Assembly: GCA_023512835.1 (NCBI GenBank)
Contig: CM042092.1
Span: 50,474,400 to 50,538,399 of the forward strand
Reading direction: 5' to 3'
Source of the DNA: Taxillus chinensis
Taxonomy: Eukaryota > Streptophyta > Magnoliopsida > Santalales > Loranthaceae
Length of the DNA stretch: 64,000 nucleotides
Shown: positions 39,806 through 52,363 of the stretch, piece after piece
Position numbering within the stretch: the stretch's first letter is position 1
Layout of the letters: the number at the start of each line of letters is the position of its first letter
The notes under the pieces: generated by a model
Told to the model about the DNA's origin: nothing
Databases searched by the model: none
Seen by the model: the letters and a program-made list of their open reading frames with translations, nothing else
Made by a program: the position numbers and the translations under genes

Positions 39806-41756
39806 TGTAGGTCCCAAAGTCAACCTAGAGGAGGGGGGGGGTGAATAGACTTTCTTCATGCGTGGAAGTTAGATTGTTTGCTGGCATGTGTTACTTCTAA
39901 GGACAACTATGTATTTGTGGACAAGATGACAGTAGTAATTTGTGTGATTATGTGAGTTATGAACTAACAAACAAATCTGAGATGTAGTAAATGCTCCTTG
40001 TTCACAGATCTCAGTTGTGTAAGGAATGGTCTGTGATAGTTTTGATTATAGAAACCAACATTGAGGTTAGACTGTATAATTGTGCTGAATCTTGGGTGAA
40101 CAAGAGTATATGTTGGATCACAAAGTTTGATCTTGATCTTGGTTCAACGCGGCGCATAGCACTTGGAAGTTCTTTTCCCTCAGAGTCTCTCTATCTAGCG
40201 TTGGAACTCCTTTTTCTGAATTCTGCAAAAGATCTATTTCTTACTGTGCGTCAGAATCCTTTTTCTTGTGTTCTGTGTATTCCACGCTTTCACAGAAAGA
40301 GACTAACTCCATACTTTGTCGTTAAGTGTGAGAGAGATATATATTTTAAGTTTTGATTACTGTGCTCCTAGTTGTCCATCTGACAGACTGACTTCCCGCC
40401 ACTGGATATGCGGGATGTCAGGGGATGGGTTGATCTGCTATGATTTGAAGATCTATTGCCCATGCTGCGCAGTTGCATGCCCATACTTGCGCAGTCGATC
40501 TTGGCCATTCATCCGTGGAAAGTGGTTGATTGCAATTAGTACGACATTAACTGCACTCCAACTGCTCAAGACGGCACAAGCTTATTGTATAAACCCTAGC
40601 TGAAGATATCGCTATGTGAATATGCTTAGGGTTGTAAGTATGCCTTGAAAGTGGGTGCCTCGTAGGTTTGGTGACTAGAAGGTTTCAGTTAGAGCCTGTT
40701 GAAGTTGCGGAAGTTTACTTTAGGCTTTACAGTATTGATATCTGCGAGTCTACGACTCACATATCTTCGAGTCTCCGAGGCTAGAGTTCGAGTTAGATTA
40801 AGTCTGTTGTGTCACTCTATTAACTGTAAGTCTGCGACTCTGTGAGTCTACGACTCTACGAGTCTGTGACTATCCTAATGGCTCTTAGAGTGACTTTTTC
40901 GAGGTGCGCCTAATCTACCTGTTGTTACACCTTCGAGTCTACGTCCTTCGGGTTTCTCAGCTTATTTTACTTGACTAAGAGGCTCTTCAACTCTGCAAGT
41001 CTTCGACCTTAGAAACCATCGACTCTACGAGTCTTAGACTTTACATTTCTTCCTTAGCCTTTCGCATTTGCTTATGCACTGACTTTCCGTATTCTACGAG
41101 TCTTCGACTCTACGGCTACGACCCTTCAGCTATAACTCTCTGCCTTCATGATCTTCAAGTCTATGATGTGTCTGACAAGTTCCTTAAATTACCTGTATCC
41201 CTTGAGTCTACGACTCTACGACTCTCGAGTTACAGTTTCATTTTAGTTGGTCAATCTTTTTGGTTTCGACTCTTCGACCTTCGACCTATGAGTCTGTGAG
41301 TCCTATTTTCTTAACAGTGTTTTAAGGCTGCGACTCTACGACCCTTGAGTCTACGAGTCTAGCGGTACTTTATGTTCCGTTAAGTGACATAAGTGCTTTA
41401 GGGACTCTACAGTTCTACCGGCTTCAAGTCTTCAAGTTATTTAAGTCTGGTTACTGTTCTTTAAGATTCTTTGACTCTACGAGTCTCTGAATTTAATCGT
41501 CGCTTACAGTAACCGCTCTCTTTTCATACTGCGACTCTACGACCTTCAACCCTGTATCTACGAGTCGCAATGTGTTCTGTCATAAATAAGCTTCGAGTCT
41601 CCAGACCCCACGAGTTTACGAGCCTCTCGCCCATATGTCCTGTGACAGATTTACTTGTATTAACTTTGACTCGTCGACCCTATGACCCATTGAATCTACG
41701 AGTCTTAAGACTTAGACTGTATCTTGGCAGCTTCATCAAATCCTATATATCCAACA
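39806..41756 (-). repeat. 3' LTR of copia element D
   Basis: 1951 bp. On the minus strand it begins TGTTGGATATAT and ends GACTTTGGGACCTACA. At the outer end the plus strand shows a run of G before GTGAATAGAC (39831-39845), the same GTGAATAG block as in the A/B LTRs. The middle is filled with GACTC/GAGTC palindromes (next entry). Confidence 0.8.
40740..41720. repeat. Array of GACTC-n-GAGTC palindromic motifs in the D LTR
   Basis: GAGTC, GACTC, CTACGAGTC and CGACTCTACGA occur dozens of times over about 1 kb, many as self-complementary pairs such as GACTCTACGAGTC (for example at 40850-40864, 41089-41115, 41469-41485). Spacing is irregular. Conserved palindromes in LTRs are known from Sirevirus elements. 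Confidence 0.75.
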
Positions 41757-41770
41757 ATCTCCCCCTATTT
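41757..41770 (-). other. Polypurine tract of element D
   Basis: The minus strand reads AAATAGGGGGAGAT directly before the 3' LTR. Further CTCCCCC runs at 41911-41995 on the plus strand are extra purine tracts in sense (at least three), as in element C. Confidence 0.8.
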
Positions 41771-42313
41771 AATGTAAGCTGACAACCGGTGAAAATCATG
41801 AAGTCTGAGACTACGATTCTTCTTTTGGGCATTTTTAAGTTAACAGAACATATCTTTGCATATGAAAAATTTGGAGGAGATTCAAGTTACGAAAAGGTTC
41901 ACATTGCTCTCCCCCATAAGCATAAAATTCTTCGTTAGCTGCCTTTTGTCGAAGATACTCCCCCTACGACCTTGCTCCCCCTGAGAGATACTCCCCCTTT
42001 CTGGGGTGAGGAACAAGCACTAGAACATATGGGAGCAACACAAGATAGTATAGGGCAGTAGGCAGTAGATCAAAGATATAAGAGAAAAAGTAACTGAGAG
42101 AGAATAAGTACACAGAAATGGGAAAGAAGTGCAGTGTACAATTAAATAGAGTACAAGACAGTTACGGTTTAAAGTCAAAATATTTTACACTTTGCGTAAA
42201 TAGAAAAACAGTGGCTTGCTCACGCAAGAGTTGAGCAGTAGTCAGATGTAACAAGGCGGCTCGACTGCTCACACAATCGAATTCAGGCACGAGGGCAGGG
42301 AAGCTAGTGGTGG

Positions 42314-44439
42314 TCAGGATGCGAATATAGTTGCATACACCACAGCTGTGAGCATCATCCTAAGCAGGAACGCCTTGCTTGACTTGAGTGATCTCCATCG
42401 GCTTTGAAAGAGGATAGCTACCACACCCATGCGGGTATCCCTGCATGACACGTGTGAGGGTGCGATTGAATACACAGAGTTGTTCCCGCCTATGGAGTAA
42501 TAGAGTAGTGGGTTTGGAGGTGGTGAATAACTTAGAGTGGGCTCTGCTGTTTGTGTAAAATCTTCAACTGGTTCAGGTGCAGGCCTGTTTGTTGATAGCT
42601 GGTGTGAGTTTTTGACAGTTAGACATTCGGAGAAAATGGCACTCAAGGTTGTACTGAGACCTTGGTATTGCCTCTGGTAAGCACCTTTGATGTCTTCACA
42701 GTGTTCCTCCAGATGTCTGAACCCGTCGGAGTTTACACGGGTGAGAGACGTCATCTCTTGCTGCACCTTGTCTAGGGTATAGTCAGATAATTCTACTTGA
42801 GTGCGTACCTCTTCCATGCCTGATTCCACCGCAGAAAGTCGTTCCTCAAAAGCTTGAGATATTGATGCTTTAAGGATACCTGAGGAAATCAGTTTCTTAA
42901 GGACTTTGGTTGCAAGAAGATCTACCTCTTCAGCCGTCAGGGAATGGGAGTGAGACGCAACCGTCAATAGAATAACCATTGGGATATGGGCTGCTGAATC
43001 CTCACTCACCTGAGTGGCCACTTGATGAGTTTGTGGTACAGGTGGTATAGCCATCTCAGAGCCATCCACAGGTACAGAACCCTGTGGTGCTGCTTCAGCA
43101 TCAGAGCCACTTGCCTCAGCTGCAAGTGCTTCTTATGCTTCTTTCGTGTCCTCCGCCTCATCTGCTGAAATTATCGTCACATCATGGGGAGTTGAAGGGG
43201 CAGGTGTATTCTCCATGATACGAGATGGGGCAACTATTGAAACAGCTTCCACTGGGTCTCTCCTCACAAGACCCTGCTCCACCAACCAACTGATCAGATG
43301 GTCTCTATCCACCATCTGCTTGCCAAAGGCAATCCATGCCTTCCTCAATTTAGCGGTGGTCATATGAGCCTTGGCATACTCAATATAAAAGTCTTCTAGC
43401 TCAGACTCCCCAAGAGAACTTAACAGAACAGGTGCGGTACCCCTAACCTCTGGGGTTTCTGGTACCGGTGACTGCCCTCCAGCTGCAAGCTCTCTTACCT
43501 CTGCGTATCACTGGGCCTATCAACAGGTTGAGCTTCCTCTGGTGTAGGGTCAGTGGGGAGATAGGTCCTGACAATATTCTCCACCACTTCAGCTATATGG
43601 ACAGTTGCAGCAGACGCAGAGGATGCTCGAGAAGTCTGGGGAACAGGTGCCGCTTGACGTGGTCTAGGAGCTGGGGCTCTAGCAGAACTTGTAGTGTCCT
43701 CAGCGAGACTTCTCGCACTCGACTCGGGCCTTTCCATAGGCTTGATCTCTAGCCATCCATCCTAGTATATGCTCTTGAAAATAAACTTGGCTGGTAGTGG
43801 TACCGTGGGTCGGTGATTGAACACATCAGGGTGAAGGAACCTTCGGATTTTAGTAAGAACCAGTCCAAAGTGCCCCTTCTTGCTCTTGATCATGTTGTGT
43901 AGCTGAGCTCCCCACTCTATTCTTTTTCCTTGAAGTACACTACACATGATCTTCATCTGCTCATGGCTTACATAATCATGAGCAGTCTTCTTGCATATTA
44001 GGCACTATCCGGTGGCTATGAGAGTCGCCAGTGCCTGACCGGAAAACCCAATCTTTAGGGCTTCCCGACCTTGCTTTCCAGGGTTGGAATACCCCAAAAA
44101 AGACTTACACTCTTCTTTGGATAGATTAGGTAGAGGTTCAAAGTTACCTTTAGGGAGTGGAAGTGCATTTCGAAGCATTTCGGCAGAGACCCGAATCTCC
44201 ACTCTTTGTATTGTTCCCACTAGGTCGTCTCCAGAGATCGCCAGAGTCTCGTGAAACTCCGAGACGCCTTCCACAGTATATCATGCATCCTCAAACATAT
44301 GGATGCAATCCCAGATTCATCAAGGCGATTTCTGAACTCGCCCAGCCAGCTGACCTTCGTGTCGCCTATGGCTTCCTAGTCGACAATGAAGCCCGGAACG
44401 ATTTCAGCTAGACCTTCTGCCATCGATGAGCTGGGTCCT
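42314..44439 (-). pseudogene. ORF-X-like gene of element D without recognisable protease
   Basis: A decayed sense frame downstream of pol, with a possible ATG near 44439 (MLGPSSSMAEG) and several frameshifts and stops. The segments 44274-44005 (FHETLAISGDDLVG, VSAEMLRNALPLPKG) and 43956-43762 (RIEWGAQLHNMIKSKKGHFGLVL, RRFLHPDVFNHRPTVPLPAKF) line up in order with the N-terminal domain of ORF-X in A (FYQWICCTTDSI, MDWGTFLFRLL, VFRHLHPDHF). A Pro/Ala/Ser-rich middle follows, then 43069-42314 with a helical, coiled-coil-like part (SAVESGMEEVRTQVELSDYTLDKVQQEM). I see no DSCG or other Ulp1 motif before the PPT. Either the protease part was lost here or was gained in the A/G family. Confidence 0.65.
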
Positions 44440-44508
44440 AACATAGAGGTTATAGAGAGAGAAAGAGACACTCATAGAGAGAGATTGTAAGGTTCGAAGG
44501 TGGTCAGA

Positions 44509-44545
<37 letters not shown>

Positions 44546-46304
44546 ATGAGGATCGACAAGAGAGAGAGGGAGCGCTTAGGGTTAGGGATTCGAGTGTGAA
44601 AACGAAGAGCGTACCTTTGAGCTGCCTCTTTATCAGTGACTTATATATGAGGTGGGAAGTGTATCGTAGAAGTCACATACTTTGTCCATTCGTCTTCAGG
44701 GTCCGCGTTCTTTTCTCTGACCCGTCTCTTTATCTTCCGGATCCACCCGTTAGAGTACTCAAGCAACGAGTGCACGTCACCCCTTGCGTCAGTGTGTTTT
44801 GAATTTTAAGTGCACAGTAGCGTGCTGACATGTCTTCGACGCTTGAGCAACGAGGGAGCCAAATCTGTTAAGCTTCGACCCTTAGGACTGCGACCCTACG
44901 AAGTTGCGTAATGAGAATCTGAGCTTCTAGGCTACGAAGAAGCAATCTTCGAGGCAGCAGTTCTTCGATACTGTGTGTCTCGTGATCGACTACGGATTCA
45001 GCAAAAGTGGCGGATTCCTCTAGACTTTTTCAACACTTAACAACATGAATGTGACGCATATGATATCTCATATAAAATCATGCATGATGAACAGTACTAT
45101 AAATTGAATTATGAATACATGCTCAGAGCTTAAATTCTTTCAACCGTAATACCTGGTTTTCATGTACGATTCTGTTTTACGACCATTTACCTTTCCATTA
45201 CCCTTAGAAATGATTAAGTGCTTCATCATCTAATTATTTATGCAGAAAATTGATTACAATATTAACATAGCATCCAATAAACCATAGTCAGTTCATTTCA
45301 CCAACCCAATCATGAATTCGACAGTCAGCTCACATATAAACAAAACTCACTCAGTGAAGGCCTCACCCTCTCACTCTCGGATTAGCATGTGAGTATGACT
45401 CAGGAACTAGGATTTCACTATTTGGTATGCTCTTGGTTAACCGAATCGTACCACAAACCCTGATCCAATAATGATTTTCAGTTCAGCATAGATGATGAGA
45501 GACATGATTGTCCTATTGAGAATTAGAACACACACTCTATCAATCGTCTAATTTACAACACAGTACATGTATAGTGTTTGGAGGTTGATCATTCATATTG
45601 TCTGTGTGAGCTGTTCCTTTTTCTTTGTAGAGCACACATTTTCAGTGCTAATTCATGAACCTTTTCATTGGAACAAAGCTCAACACAGTTTCTTTTGGAT
45701 ATTAGATGATCATACAATTTGAACTCCAATTATTACTCTGAAAGAGATGCATTTGAGGGTAGTAGTGAGGACTCCCCCTAAGATAGGCAATCTATTTTAT
45801 AGTCTCTTTTTGCCTTTTTCACCTTGCCTTTTTCCATTGAAAGGTATCGACTCTTTTTGAGTAATAGGCTTTTTATGATTCTCAAGTACTACAGTCTCAA
45901 TCATCCTTAGAGCATTAAATCATTGAGGATCCTTTCCGTGTAAGTCAACAGTACCATGAGATACTACAGTTCCTGCTAGTTAATGAATGCAATGCCACAC
46001 AGACGATATTCACTCAGAAGAAGAACAACATATAATGGGAATATCATTTGATGGTTATGGAGGGAAATGCACTCATTACACTCACGACTTGTGGAATCAT
46101 GACAGGTTGCATAAAAGACTTATACTAGGTTCAGAGGTAGCAAGTTTCATCATGTGCTTTCTCAATTTCCCGCAGTAGAAATGTATGAATCACACTTAGG
46201 CACTACTAATTTTCATGGAGAGATAACCAGTTATTAACAGTGTTATACTTATGTTCATGCACAGGTACTTAGTTTGAAGTGAAACATAGGACATGCACTA
46301 AGAA
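44440..46304 (-). other. Non-coding spacer between pol and ORF-X-like gene, element D
   Basis: About 1.9 kb without a credible gene. A GA microsatellite lies at 44511-44539, shortly upstream (in sense) of the ORF-X-like start, and a sense TATA-like TATATAAGTC (minus strand of 44638-44650) lies about 200 bp upstream. A purine tract in sense (CTCCCCCTAAG on the plus strand) is at about 45771-45782. Confidence 0.5.
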
Positions 46305-47700
46305 TTATGGAGTTAAATCTAGCATGCCGAGTTTTGTCAGAAGTTCATTGAAGCTGGCTTCGTGTAGTGGTTTGGTAAATATGTCGGCAAGCTAGTCATC
46401 AGTAGATATATACTCAAGGGAAATGTCGTTCTTCAGCACATGGTCATGTATGAAGTGATGTCTGACCTCGATGTACTTGGTTTTGGGATGCATGACAGGA
46501 TTATTGGAAACTGCAATGGCGCTTGTGTTGTCACAGTATAGTGGCATAGCCTTCAAGTTAAATCCATAGTCTAAAAGTTGACTGGCCATCCAAAGCAACT
46601 GAGCACAGTAAGTTCCTGTAGCAATATATTCAACTTCAGCTGTTGAAGTCGAAACTGAATTCTGTTTCTTGCTGAACCAAGATACAAGTCTGTTGCTAAG
46701 CAGTTGGCATGTTCCACTTGTGCTCTTCCTATCAATCCTGCAACCAACAAAGTTTTCATCTGAAAAGCCTCTCAGTTTGAATTCAGACTCCTTTGGGTAC
46801 CAAAGTCCCAAATTTTCAGTTCCCTTGAGATATCACATAATCCTTTTGACATGAGACATATGAGACTCCTTGGGATTTGCTTGGTATCTTGCATAGATGC
46901 ATATTGCGAACATTATATCAGGTTTGCTTGCTATGAGATACAACAAAGATCTAATCATGCTTCTGTATTCTGTGATATCCACTTCTTTGCCTACTTCATC
47001 CATATCTAATTTAGCGTTTGTAGGAATGGACGTTTTCATGTGAGTCACATCAGTTATCTTGAATTTCTTCAGAATCTCCTTAGTGTATTTGGTTTGATTG
47101 ATAAAGATCCCATCCTTCAACTGCTTGACCTCCAACCTAAGAAACAATGAAAGTTCTCCCATCATACTCATTTCATATTCACTTTTCATCAAATGGGAGA
47201 ATTCTTCACACTGCTTTTTATCCCTTGATCCGAATATGATGTTATCAACATAAATCTGAACAATCAAGGGTGATCCTTTTCCTTGAGAAACAGAGTGGGG
47301 TCAATTTTGCCTTTTATGAACTTGTTTTTGAAGCAGAAATTCTGCTTGTTTTAGTCTATATAGAGCCTTCTTCAGTTTGTACACCTTGTGTTCTTGGTTT
47401 GGCCCTAAAAATCCAGGAGGTTGTTCAACATAGACTTCTTCTTGGAGGTCTCCATTAAGGAATGCACTCTTGACATCCATTTGATAAACCTTGAAGTCCT
47501 CGAATGCTGCATATGCTAAAAACATGCGGATGGCCGCTTGTTTAGCAACTGGTGCAAAGGTTTCATCATAGTCAATTCCTTCTTCTTGTCTGTAACCTTT
47601 TGCCACTAGTCTGGCCTTGTTTCTGATCACAAGAACATCAGCATCAAGTTTATTTCTAAAGATCCATTTCGCGCCAATGACTTGTTGTGATCTAGGCACG
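46305..47700 (-). pseudogene. pol: RT and RNase H of copia element D
   Basis: RT shows [39 protein letters not shown] and [13 protein letters not shown] small deletion follows KKALYRLKQ (the PRAWY motif is missing) with a frameshift near 47285. The catalytic motif reads YVDNIIFGS (about 47240), so the second Asp is now Asn, a G-to-A change. RNase [51 protein letters not shown] falls near 46397 before LADIFTKPL, and the true end is TAA at 46305-46307. Confidence 0.9.
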
Positions 47701-49040
47701 TTGATGAACTCCCATACTTTCTGTCTCTTGAACTGATTGAGCTCTTATTACATAGCGTCAATCCAATAGTGATCCTAAACTATATCATCAATTGCTTTTG
47801 GCTCCACTTGTGATAAGAAACACATGTATAGATTCTCATGAAGTATGGCAGCCCTTGTTTTGACCTGTGTTGCAGGATCTCCTATTATTAGTTCAGATGG
47901 GTGGTCCTTTAACCTTCTCCTTGCCTTTGGAAGGTCTTCTCTTTCTTCATGTTGAATGCCCAACTGCTCTATGTCAGGTTCTTGGGCTAGTGGAGGTGAC
48001 AGAGACTGTACAGGTTGAATGTTAGGGTCATGATCTTCTGTTGATTTTTGATTTTATTATGCAACAACCAGTTCAACTCTTTGGTCTTCAGGTTTAGGTG
48101 CATCTTCTATTGGTTCAGTTGTTGTAAGGTTATCCGTGTCTTGGTCTTCTACTATGATGGTATCCTGCACTTCATTTACATTTTGGTCTCCTTTCTGCAA
48201 ACCATGGTTAGTCTCATCAAAAGAAACATGAATAGACTCTTCATCAGTTTTAGTCCTTCTATTAAACACACGATAAGCCTTGCTAGTCATAGAATATCCA
48301 ACAAGATACCCATCATCTGACTTAGCATCAAACTTATTCAAGTAGTCCTTGCCATTGTTTAGAATATAGCAAGTACACCCGAAGATCTATAGGTGACCAA
48401 TGTTTGGTCTCCTTCCCTTCCATAACTCATAGGGTGTTTTCATGGCTCATTTGTTGATTAGAGTTCTATTTTGTACATAACAAGCAGTTGCAACGGCTTC
48501 AGCCCATAAGGATTTTGGGAACTAAGCTCCTGTCAACATGGTTCTAGCTACTTCAACTAAAGTCCTATTCTTTCTTTCAGCGACTCCATTTTGTTGTGGA
48601 GTTCTAGGTGCTGAGAAATTATGCTGAATACCATGTTCAGTACAAAACTCTAGCATATCAGAAAATTCAAATTCTTTGCCATGATCGCTTTTAGTGTATT
48701 TAATAGAGGCTTTTAACATTAGTTATCCAATTGAAGAGTTCAACAAGATTCTCAAATGTTTCAGTTTTGTTCCTGAGAAACATAACCCATGTATATCTGG
48801 TATAGTCATCTACTACTGCAAGAAAGTATCGTGCACCAGATAATAAATACACATTTATTGGTTCACATAGGTCTATGTGCAGAAGTTTAAGTGGTTGTGT
48901 GATTGAGGTTTTATCCACACTCTTAAAAGAGTGTTTCACTTGCTTACCCAGCTGACAATCCCTACAAGGGTGTTCTTTCTCATAAACATGCTTAGGTAAG
49001 CCCACAACCAAATCTAGAGATGCTAATTTAGACATAGTCT
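47701..49040 (-). pseudogene. pol: Integrase and linker of copia element D
   Basis: Frame pieces: 49035-48700 (CRDCQLGKQ, LLHIDLCEPI with the first Asp, VVDDYTRYTWVMF), 48719-48522 (IKYTKSDHGKEFEFSD with the second Asp, PQQNGVAERKNRTL with the Glu), and 48341-48057 (KSDDGYLVGYSMTSKAYRVFNRRTK). The stretch 47963-47775 is the linker before RT. Several stops and frame changes. The DDE triad is readable. Confidence 0.85.
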
Positions 49041-49840
49041 TAAAGTTTAAATAACCAAATCTCTTGTGCCATAACTAACTAATGTCAGGAGAAGCTTTGG
49101 ACAGAAAACAAATTCGTTCATTAGATTGAGCATTACCAAAGACCAATTTATAGACATTGCCTTGTCTGTGTCTATTCACCTTTACCTCTTTGGAGACAGG
49201 ATCTATAACTGTGCAGGTGTGTTTAGTGAACAACACTTCGTAACCCTTATCACACAATTGACTTATGCTCAACAGGTTATGCTTGAGACCTTGAACAATA
49301 GATACATTCTGAATTGAAACAGAACCATTAGAGAGAGTACCCTTACCGACAATCTTGCCCTTTTTGTTATCCCCGAATGTGACAGATGACGCTGCAACCT
49401 CCTTTACTTCACTCAATAGAGAGGCATCGTCTGTCATGTGTACAGAACAGGCACTGTCAAGGTACCACTGGCTGGAATTGATATTTTGTTCTCGGTGGCT
49501 ACTTTCAGCTTCATGTACCTGTTTCTGCACAACAGGCAACGAAGTCTTGGGGGCCCAATTATGATTGGGCTTTGGGTAAGTGAAAGCTGCAGTTAACAAT
49601 TTTGGTTTCCAATAAGTTAGAGATGATTTTATTTTCCATGCTAACGTTGGTGATCCATCATTAGATTTGTTAGTAAGTTTGTTCTTTGGGCTCTTTGTTG
49701 ATTCTCCTTTCTTATGGTTACTTTTGGCAGCTTTGCTAGGCACAGAGTTGACAGTTTTCATCACAGGTTTAGTAGTTTTGTTCTTTGGTGAAGTAACCTG
49801 TGTGTGCCTGGTTGCTTTCTTTTTCCTATCTGAGTTATGA
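49041..49840 (-). pseudogene. pol: Protease of copia element D
   Basis: The frame 49764-49075 has WYLDSACSVHMTDD (the active-site DSG is DSA here), GKIVGKGTLSNGSVSIQNV and GLKHNLLSISQLCDKGYEV, the typical copia protease C-terminus. It is preceded by a Lys/Ser/Asn-rich tail continuous with gag. Unlike A and G, no stop is seen between the gag tail and protease; the nearest in-frame stop is upstream at 49843. Confidence 0.85.
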
Positions 49841-51762
49841 GGTTACAGATTTTCAGTGATGTGTAATTGCTTAAGGCTTACCCTGATTTTTGTGGTAATC
49901 TCATTCTTAAGATACTCAGGGTAGAATCTGCACTGATAGGAAAGGTGTCCAACTTCACAGCAGATGGGGCAGATGACAGGATTGGGTTGGACATATTGTC
50001 TAAAGGGTTTGGTTGGAGTGTTAAGAGGCTTCCTAGGTTCTCTCACATATCCTAGACCGTTCTTAACTCTACCACCAGGGACAAACTTAGGCTGGGAGGA
50101 AACAGCTTTGCTGGATGAGCTAGTCTTAAACGTAGCAGTAAGTCTGCTTGAGTTTGTCTCCGTCAATACTACACCCTTACCCTTGCATTGGGATGTAGAG
50201 GACAGGTTGACTAAAGGTTCAGCTTCCAGTTCTATCTGATCAACTGCTACATCACTGTCCTGAGATGCAACAGTACCCATATCTCTAAGTTCAGGTGTTA
50301 CAGGTTTGGGTGGACAAGTAACAGCCATTTGTACCTCCTTTTCACAATCAAGAAGCACACTGCCAGCAAGAACAAAGCCAGCAAGACACTTGGTCTGCAC
50401 AGGATAAGCCTAGGCCTTGGTTATTTGGTTTTCAGAGAAGCCTAGACCTAAGGCTAGACCTTTAACATCTGGAGTAGTCCTAAAGTGAGCTACAATCTCA
50501 GCAGAACCTTGCCACTTTTTACTAATTTGTCTTTCTTTTTCCAGTTCTTCTTTGGTTTTAGCTAGTTCCTTTTCAAGCCTATCGATGTCTTTATTAGCCA
50601 TTTTCAATTATCCAGCTTTGTCCAAAAGATCATCGTGTGTGCTTCTCATCTTACTTACTTCAGCTCTTAATCTTCTCTTTGTTCTTTCATAGTCATCTAT
50701 AGAGTCTCTATATTCACATGAAAGCCTTTCCAGTTTAGAATAATATCTTTCTTTGTCAGCTTTCATAGGAAGAAATTGTTCCTCTATTTCTTTAAGAGCT
50801 TTATAGGTATCTTCATATTCAATGTAAAGTTGTACATAAGTTCTTACCTTGAGGGGAGGTGAATGGTCAGCCATGAAGCAGATGAGACCTTTTTCCTTCT
50901 TCTTCTCATCAGATGATTCTTCTTCCTCCTCAGTTTCACTATTAAACTTGTTGGTGATAAGAGCCTTCTTCCTCTTGTCATCCTTTCTGCTTGAGGAGCA
51001 TTTGGTCTTCTTCTTCTGCTCAGCTGCCTCCTTTTTCTCCCTCTTCAGCTTGTAACAGTCGGCAGCGAAGTGGCTGGGCCGGTTGCAGTGGTAACATTGC
51101 AACTTCTCCTTATCTTTTCCCTTAGAGAAAGATGAGGATGACTGCCTTGCTTTCCTCCTATAGTTCCCCCTTTTCTTTAGCAGTTTCTTGATTAGAAATG
51201 CCACCTTTTCATCTGAGGCACTATCTGAAACAAGTTCTTTAGCTTCATTTTCTTCTTCTTCTGAAGATGGTTCCCTTGGTTCAGCAGCCGCCTTAAAGGC
51301 AACAAACTTCTCCTTTTTCTTGAAAGGATTCTTAAATGCCTCAAGTTCTTCCTTTTGCATTTCAAACGTCTTGAGGTCCCCATATAATGCTTCCAAGGCA
51401 CAAGTTTTCCATTCCTTCAACTGATGGATGGCTGATGTCTGTATCAACAGTCTCAAGGGTAGAGATCTCAGAAATTTGTCATTCTTGTCCTTTTGAGAGA
51501 TCTCAACATTGTAAGTCTTTATCCATTAAATCAGAACTGTGAACCTTTTATAAATACTGTCAAGTGACTCTTTCAGTTCACATTTGAATGCTTCATACTC
51601 CTGTTTGAGCATGGATATCTTATTGTCCTGAATCTGTTCATCGCCTTCATAGATGAGATATAACTTGTCCCTTACCTCCTTCGATGTCTCAAAGTTTTGC
51701 ACATCCGTGAACATGTCATCATCGAGCGCAGAGAAAAGTATGGCTTTTACCTTGAAGCCAAG
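49841..51762 (-). pseudogene. gag: gag of copia element D, cut by element E
   Basis: From 51762 leftwards: the UBN2-like end of the capsid region (DDDMFTDVQNFETSKEVRDKLYLIYEGDE, ESLDSIYKRFTVLI), then 51456-50608 with zinc knuckle 1 (QCYHCNRPSHFAADC, 51055-51096), a Lys/Glu-rich stretch, and coiled-coil-like sequence to about 50410. Zinc knuckle 2 (CPICCEVGHLSYQC) is at 49930-49971. The two-knuckle layout is the same as in A and G. The N-terminus is displaced by the gypsy LTR at 51763; the 30 or so residues open before it in that frame are LTR sequence, not gag. Confidence 0.85.
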
Positions 51763-51932
51763 TGTAATGACCCGTGTTTCGGGATGTGAGGAGTTAGTCA
51801 CGGTTATGCCTTTTGAGTGGCGGTTGTTGGGTTTTAGGGAGTTTTCGTCCCACACACTTTATCTAAAACACCTTGTTTGTTGGTGGACAAGTTTGAGGTA
51901 AGAGATGAGCCCAAGAGGGAACCTTTAGGAGG

Positions 51933-52060
51933 TGCACGTCATATGGGGATATAACGTGCAAGGATATTATGGTAAGCCTACCTTCTACATGGTTCAAGGA
52001 AGCTTGGGGTAGAATTTCACAGCATTTGGAGCTGCACGTCATATGGGGATATGACGTACA
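51933..52060 (+). repeat. Two inverted repeats in the E LTR
   Basis: Copy 1 at 51933-51960: TGCACGTCATAT, GGGG, ATATAACGTGCA. Copy 2 at 52033-52060: TGCACGTCATAT, GGGG, ATATGACGTACA. Each pairs with a single mismatch over 12 bases. Confidence 0.85.
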
Positions 52061-52188
52061 TTATGGCATGTAGCCATATTTTTATACCATCACCATGGTT
52101 TTGTTATTCTAGTAATCTTTTCCCAAAGGACCATGTTTGAAAATTGGATATTTTGGTATGTATGGATGCGGGAAGGTCGTAGTGTGTC

Positions 52189-52300
52189 ATCAAAACTACA
52201 TCATTTTGATGCTGGGGTTCACTTAATCAAAACTACGTCATTTTGGTGTGGAGGTGTCTATATAAAGAGGTGGAGGTCTTCTTGTTTTAGGTTTAGGGTT
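52189..52300 (+). promoter_or_regulatory. Core promoter region of the E LTR
   Basis: Palindromes ATCAAAAC-n6-TTTTGAT-like at 52189-52210 and 52226-52247, TATATAAAG at 52259-52267 and telo-box GTTTAGGGTT at 52291-52300, followed by a CAGCCGCCGCAGCC leader and (GA)n. The same order as in solo LTR 1. Confidence 0.6.
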
Positions 52301-52321
52301 CCGTCAGCCGCCGCAGCCGTT

Positions 52322-52363
<42 letters not shown>

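Larger units (their letters stand above)
39806..51762 (-). mobile_element. Copia (Sirevirus-like) element D, second family
   Basis: Minus-strand element: 3' LTR 39806-41756, PPT, ORF-X-like region, spacer, pol (49840-46305) and gag, which is cut at 51762 by gypsy element E. The possible TSD left of the element is CGGAG (39801-39805). It has the same overall plan as A and G (gag with two zinc knuckles, pol, spacer, extra ORF, LTR), but a different LTR and clearly diverged proteins. The 5' LTR and the start of gag lie beyond the window. Confidence 0.85.

Noticed and set aside
44500..44802. Frame of 100 codons starting in GA repeats
   Set aside because: It lies in the D spacer over a microsatellite, with no recognisable domain.
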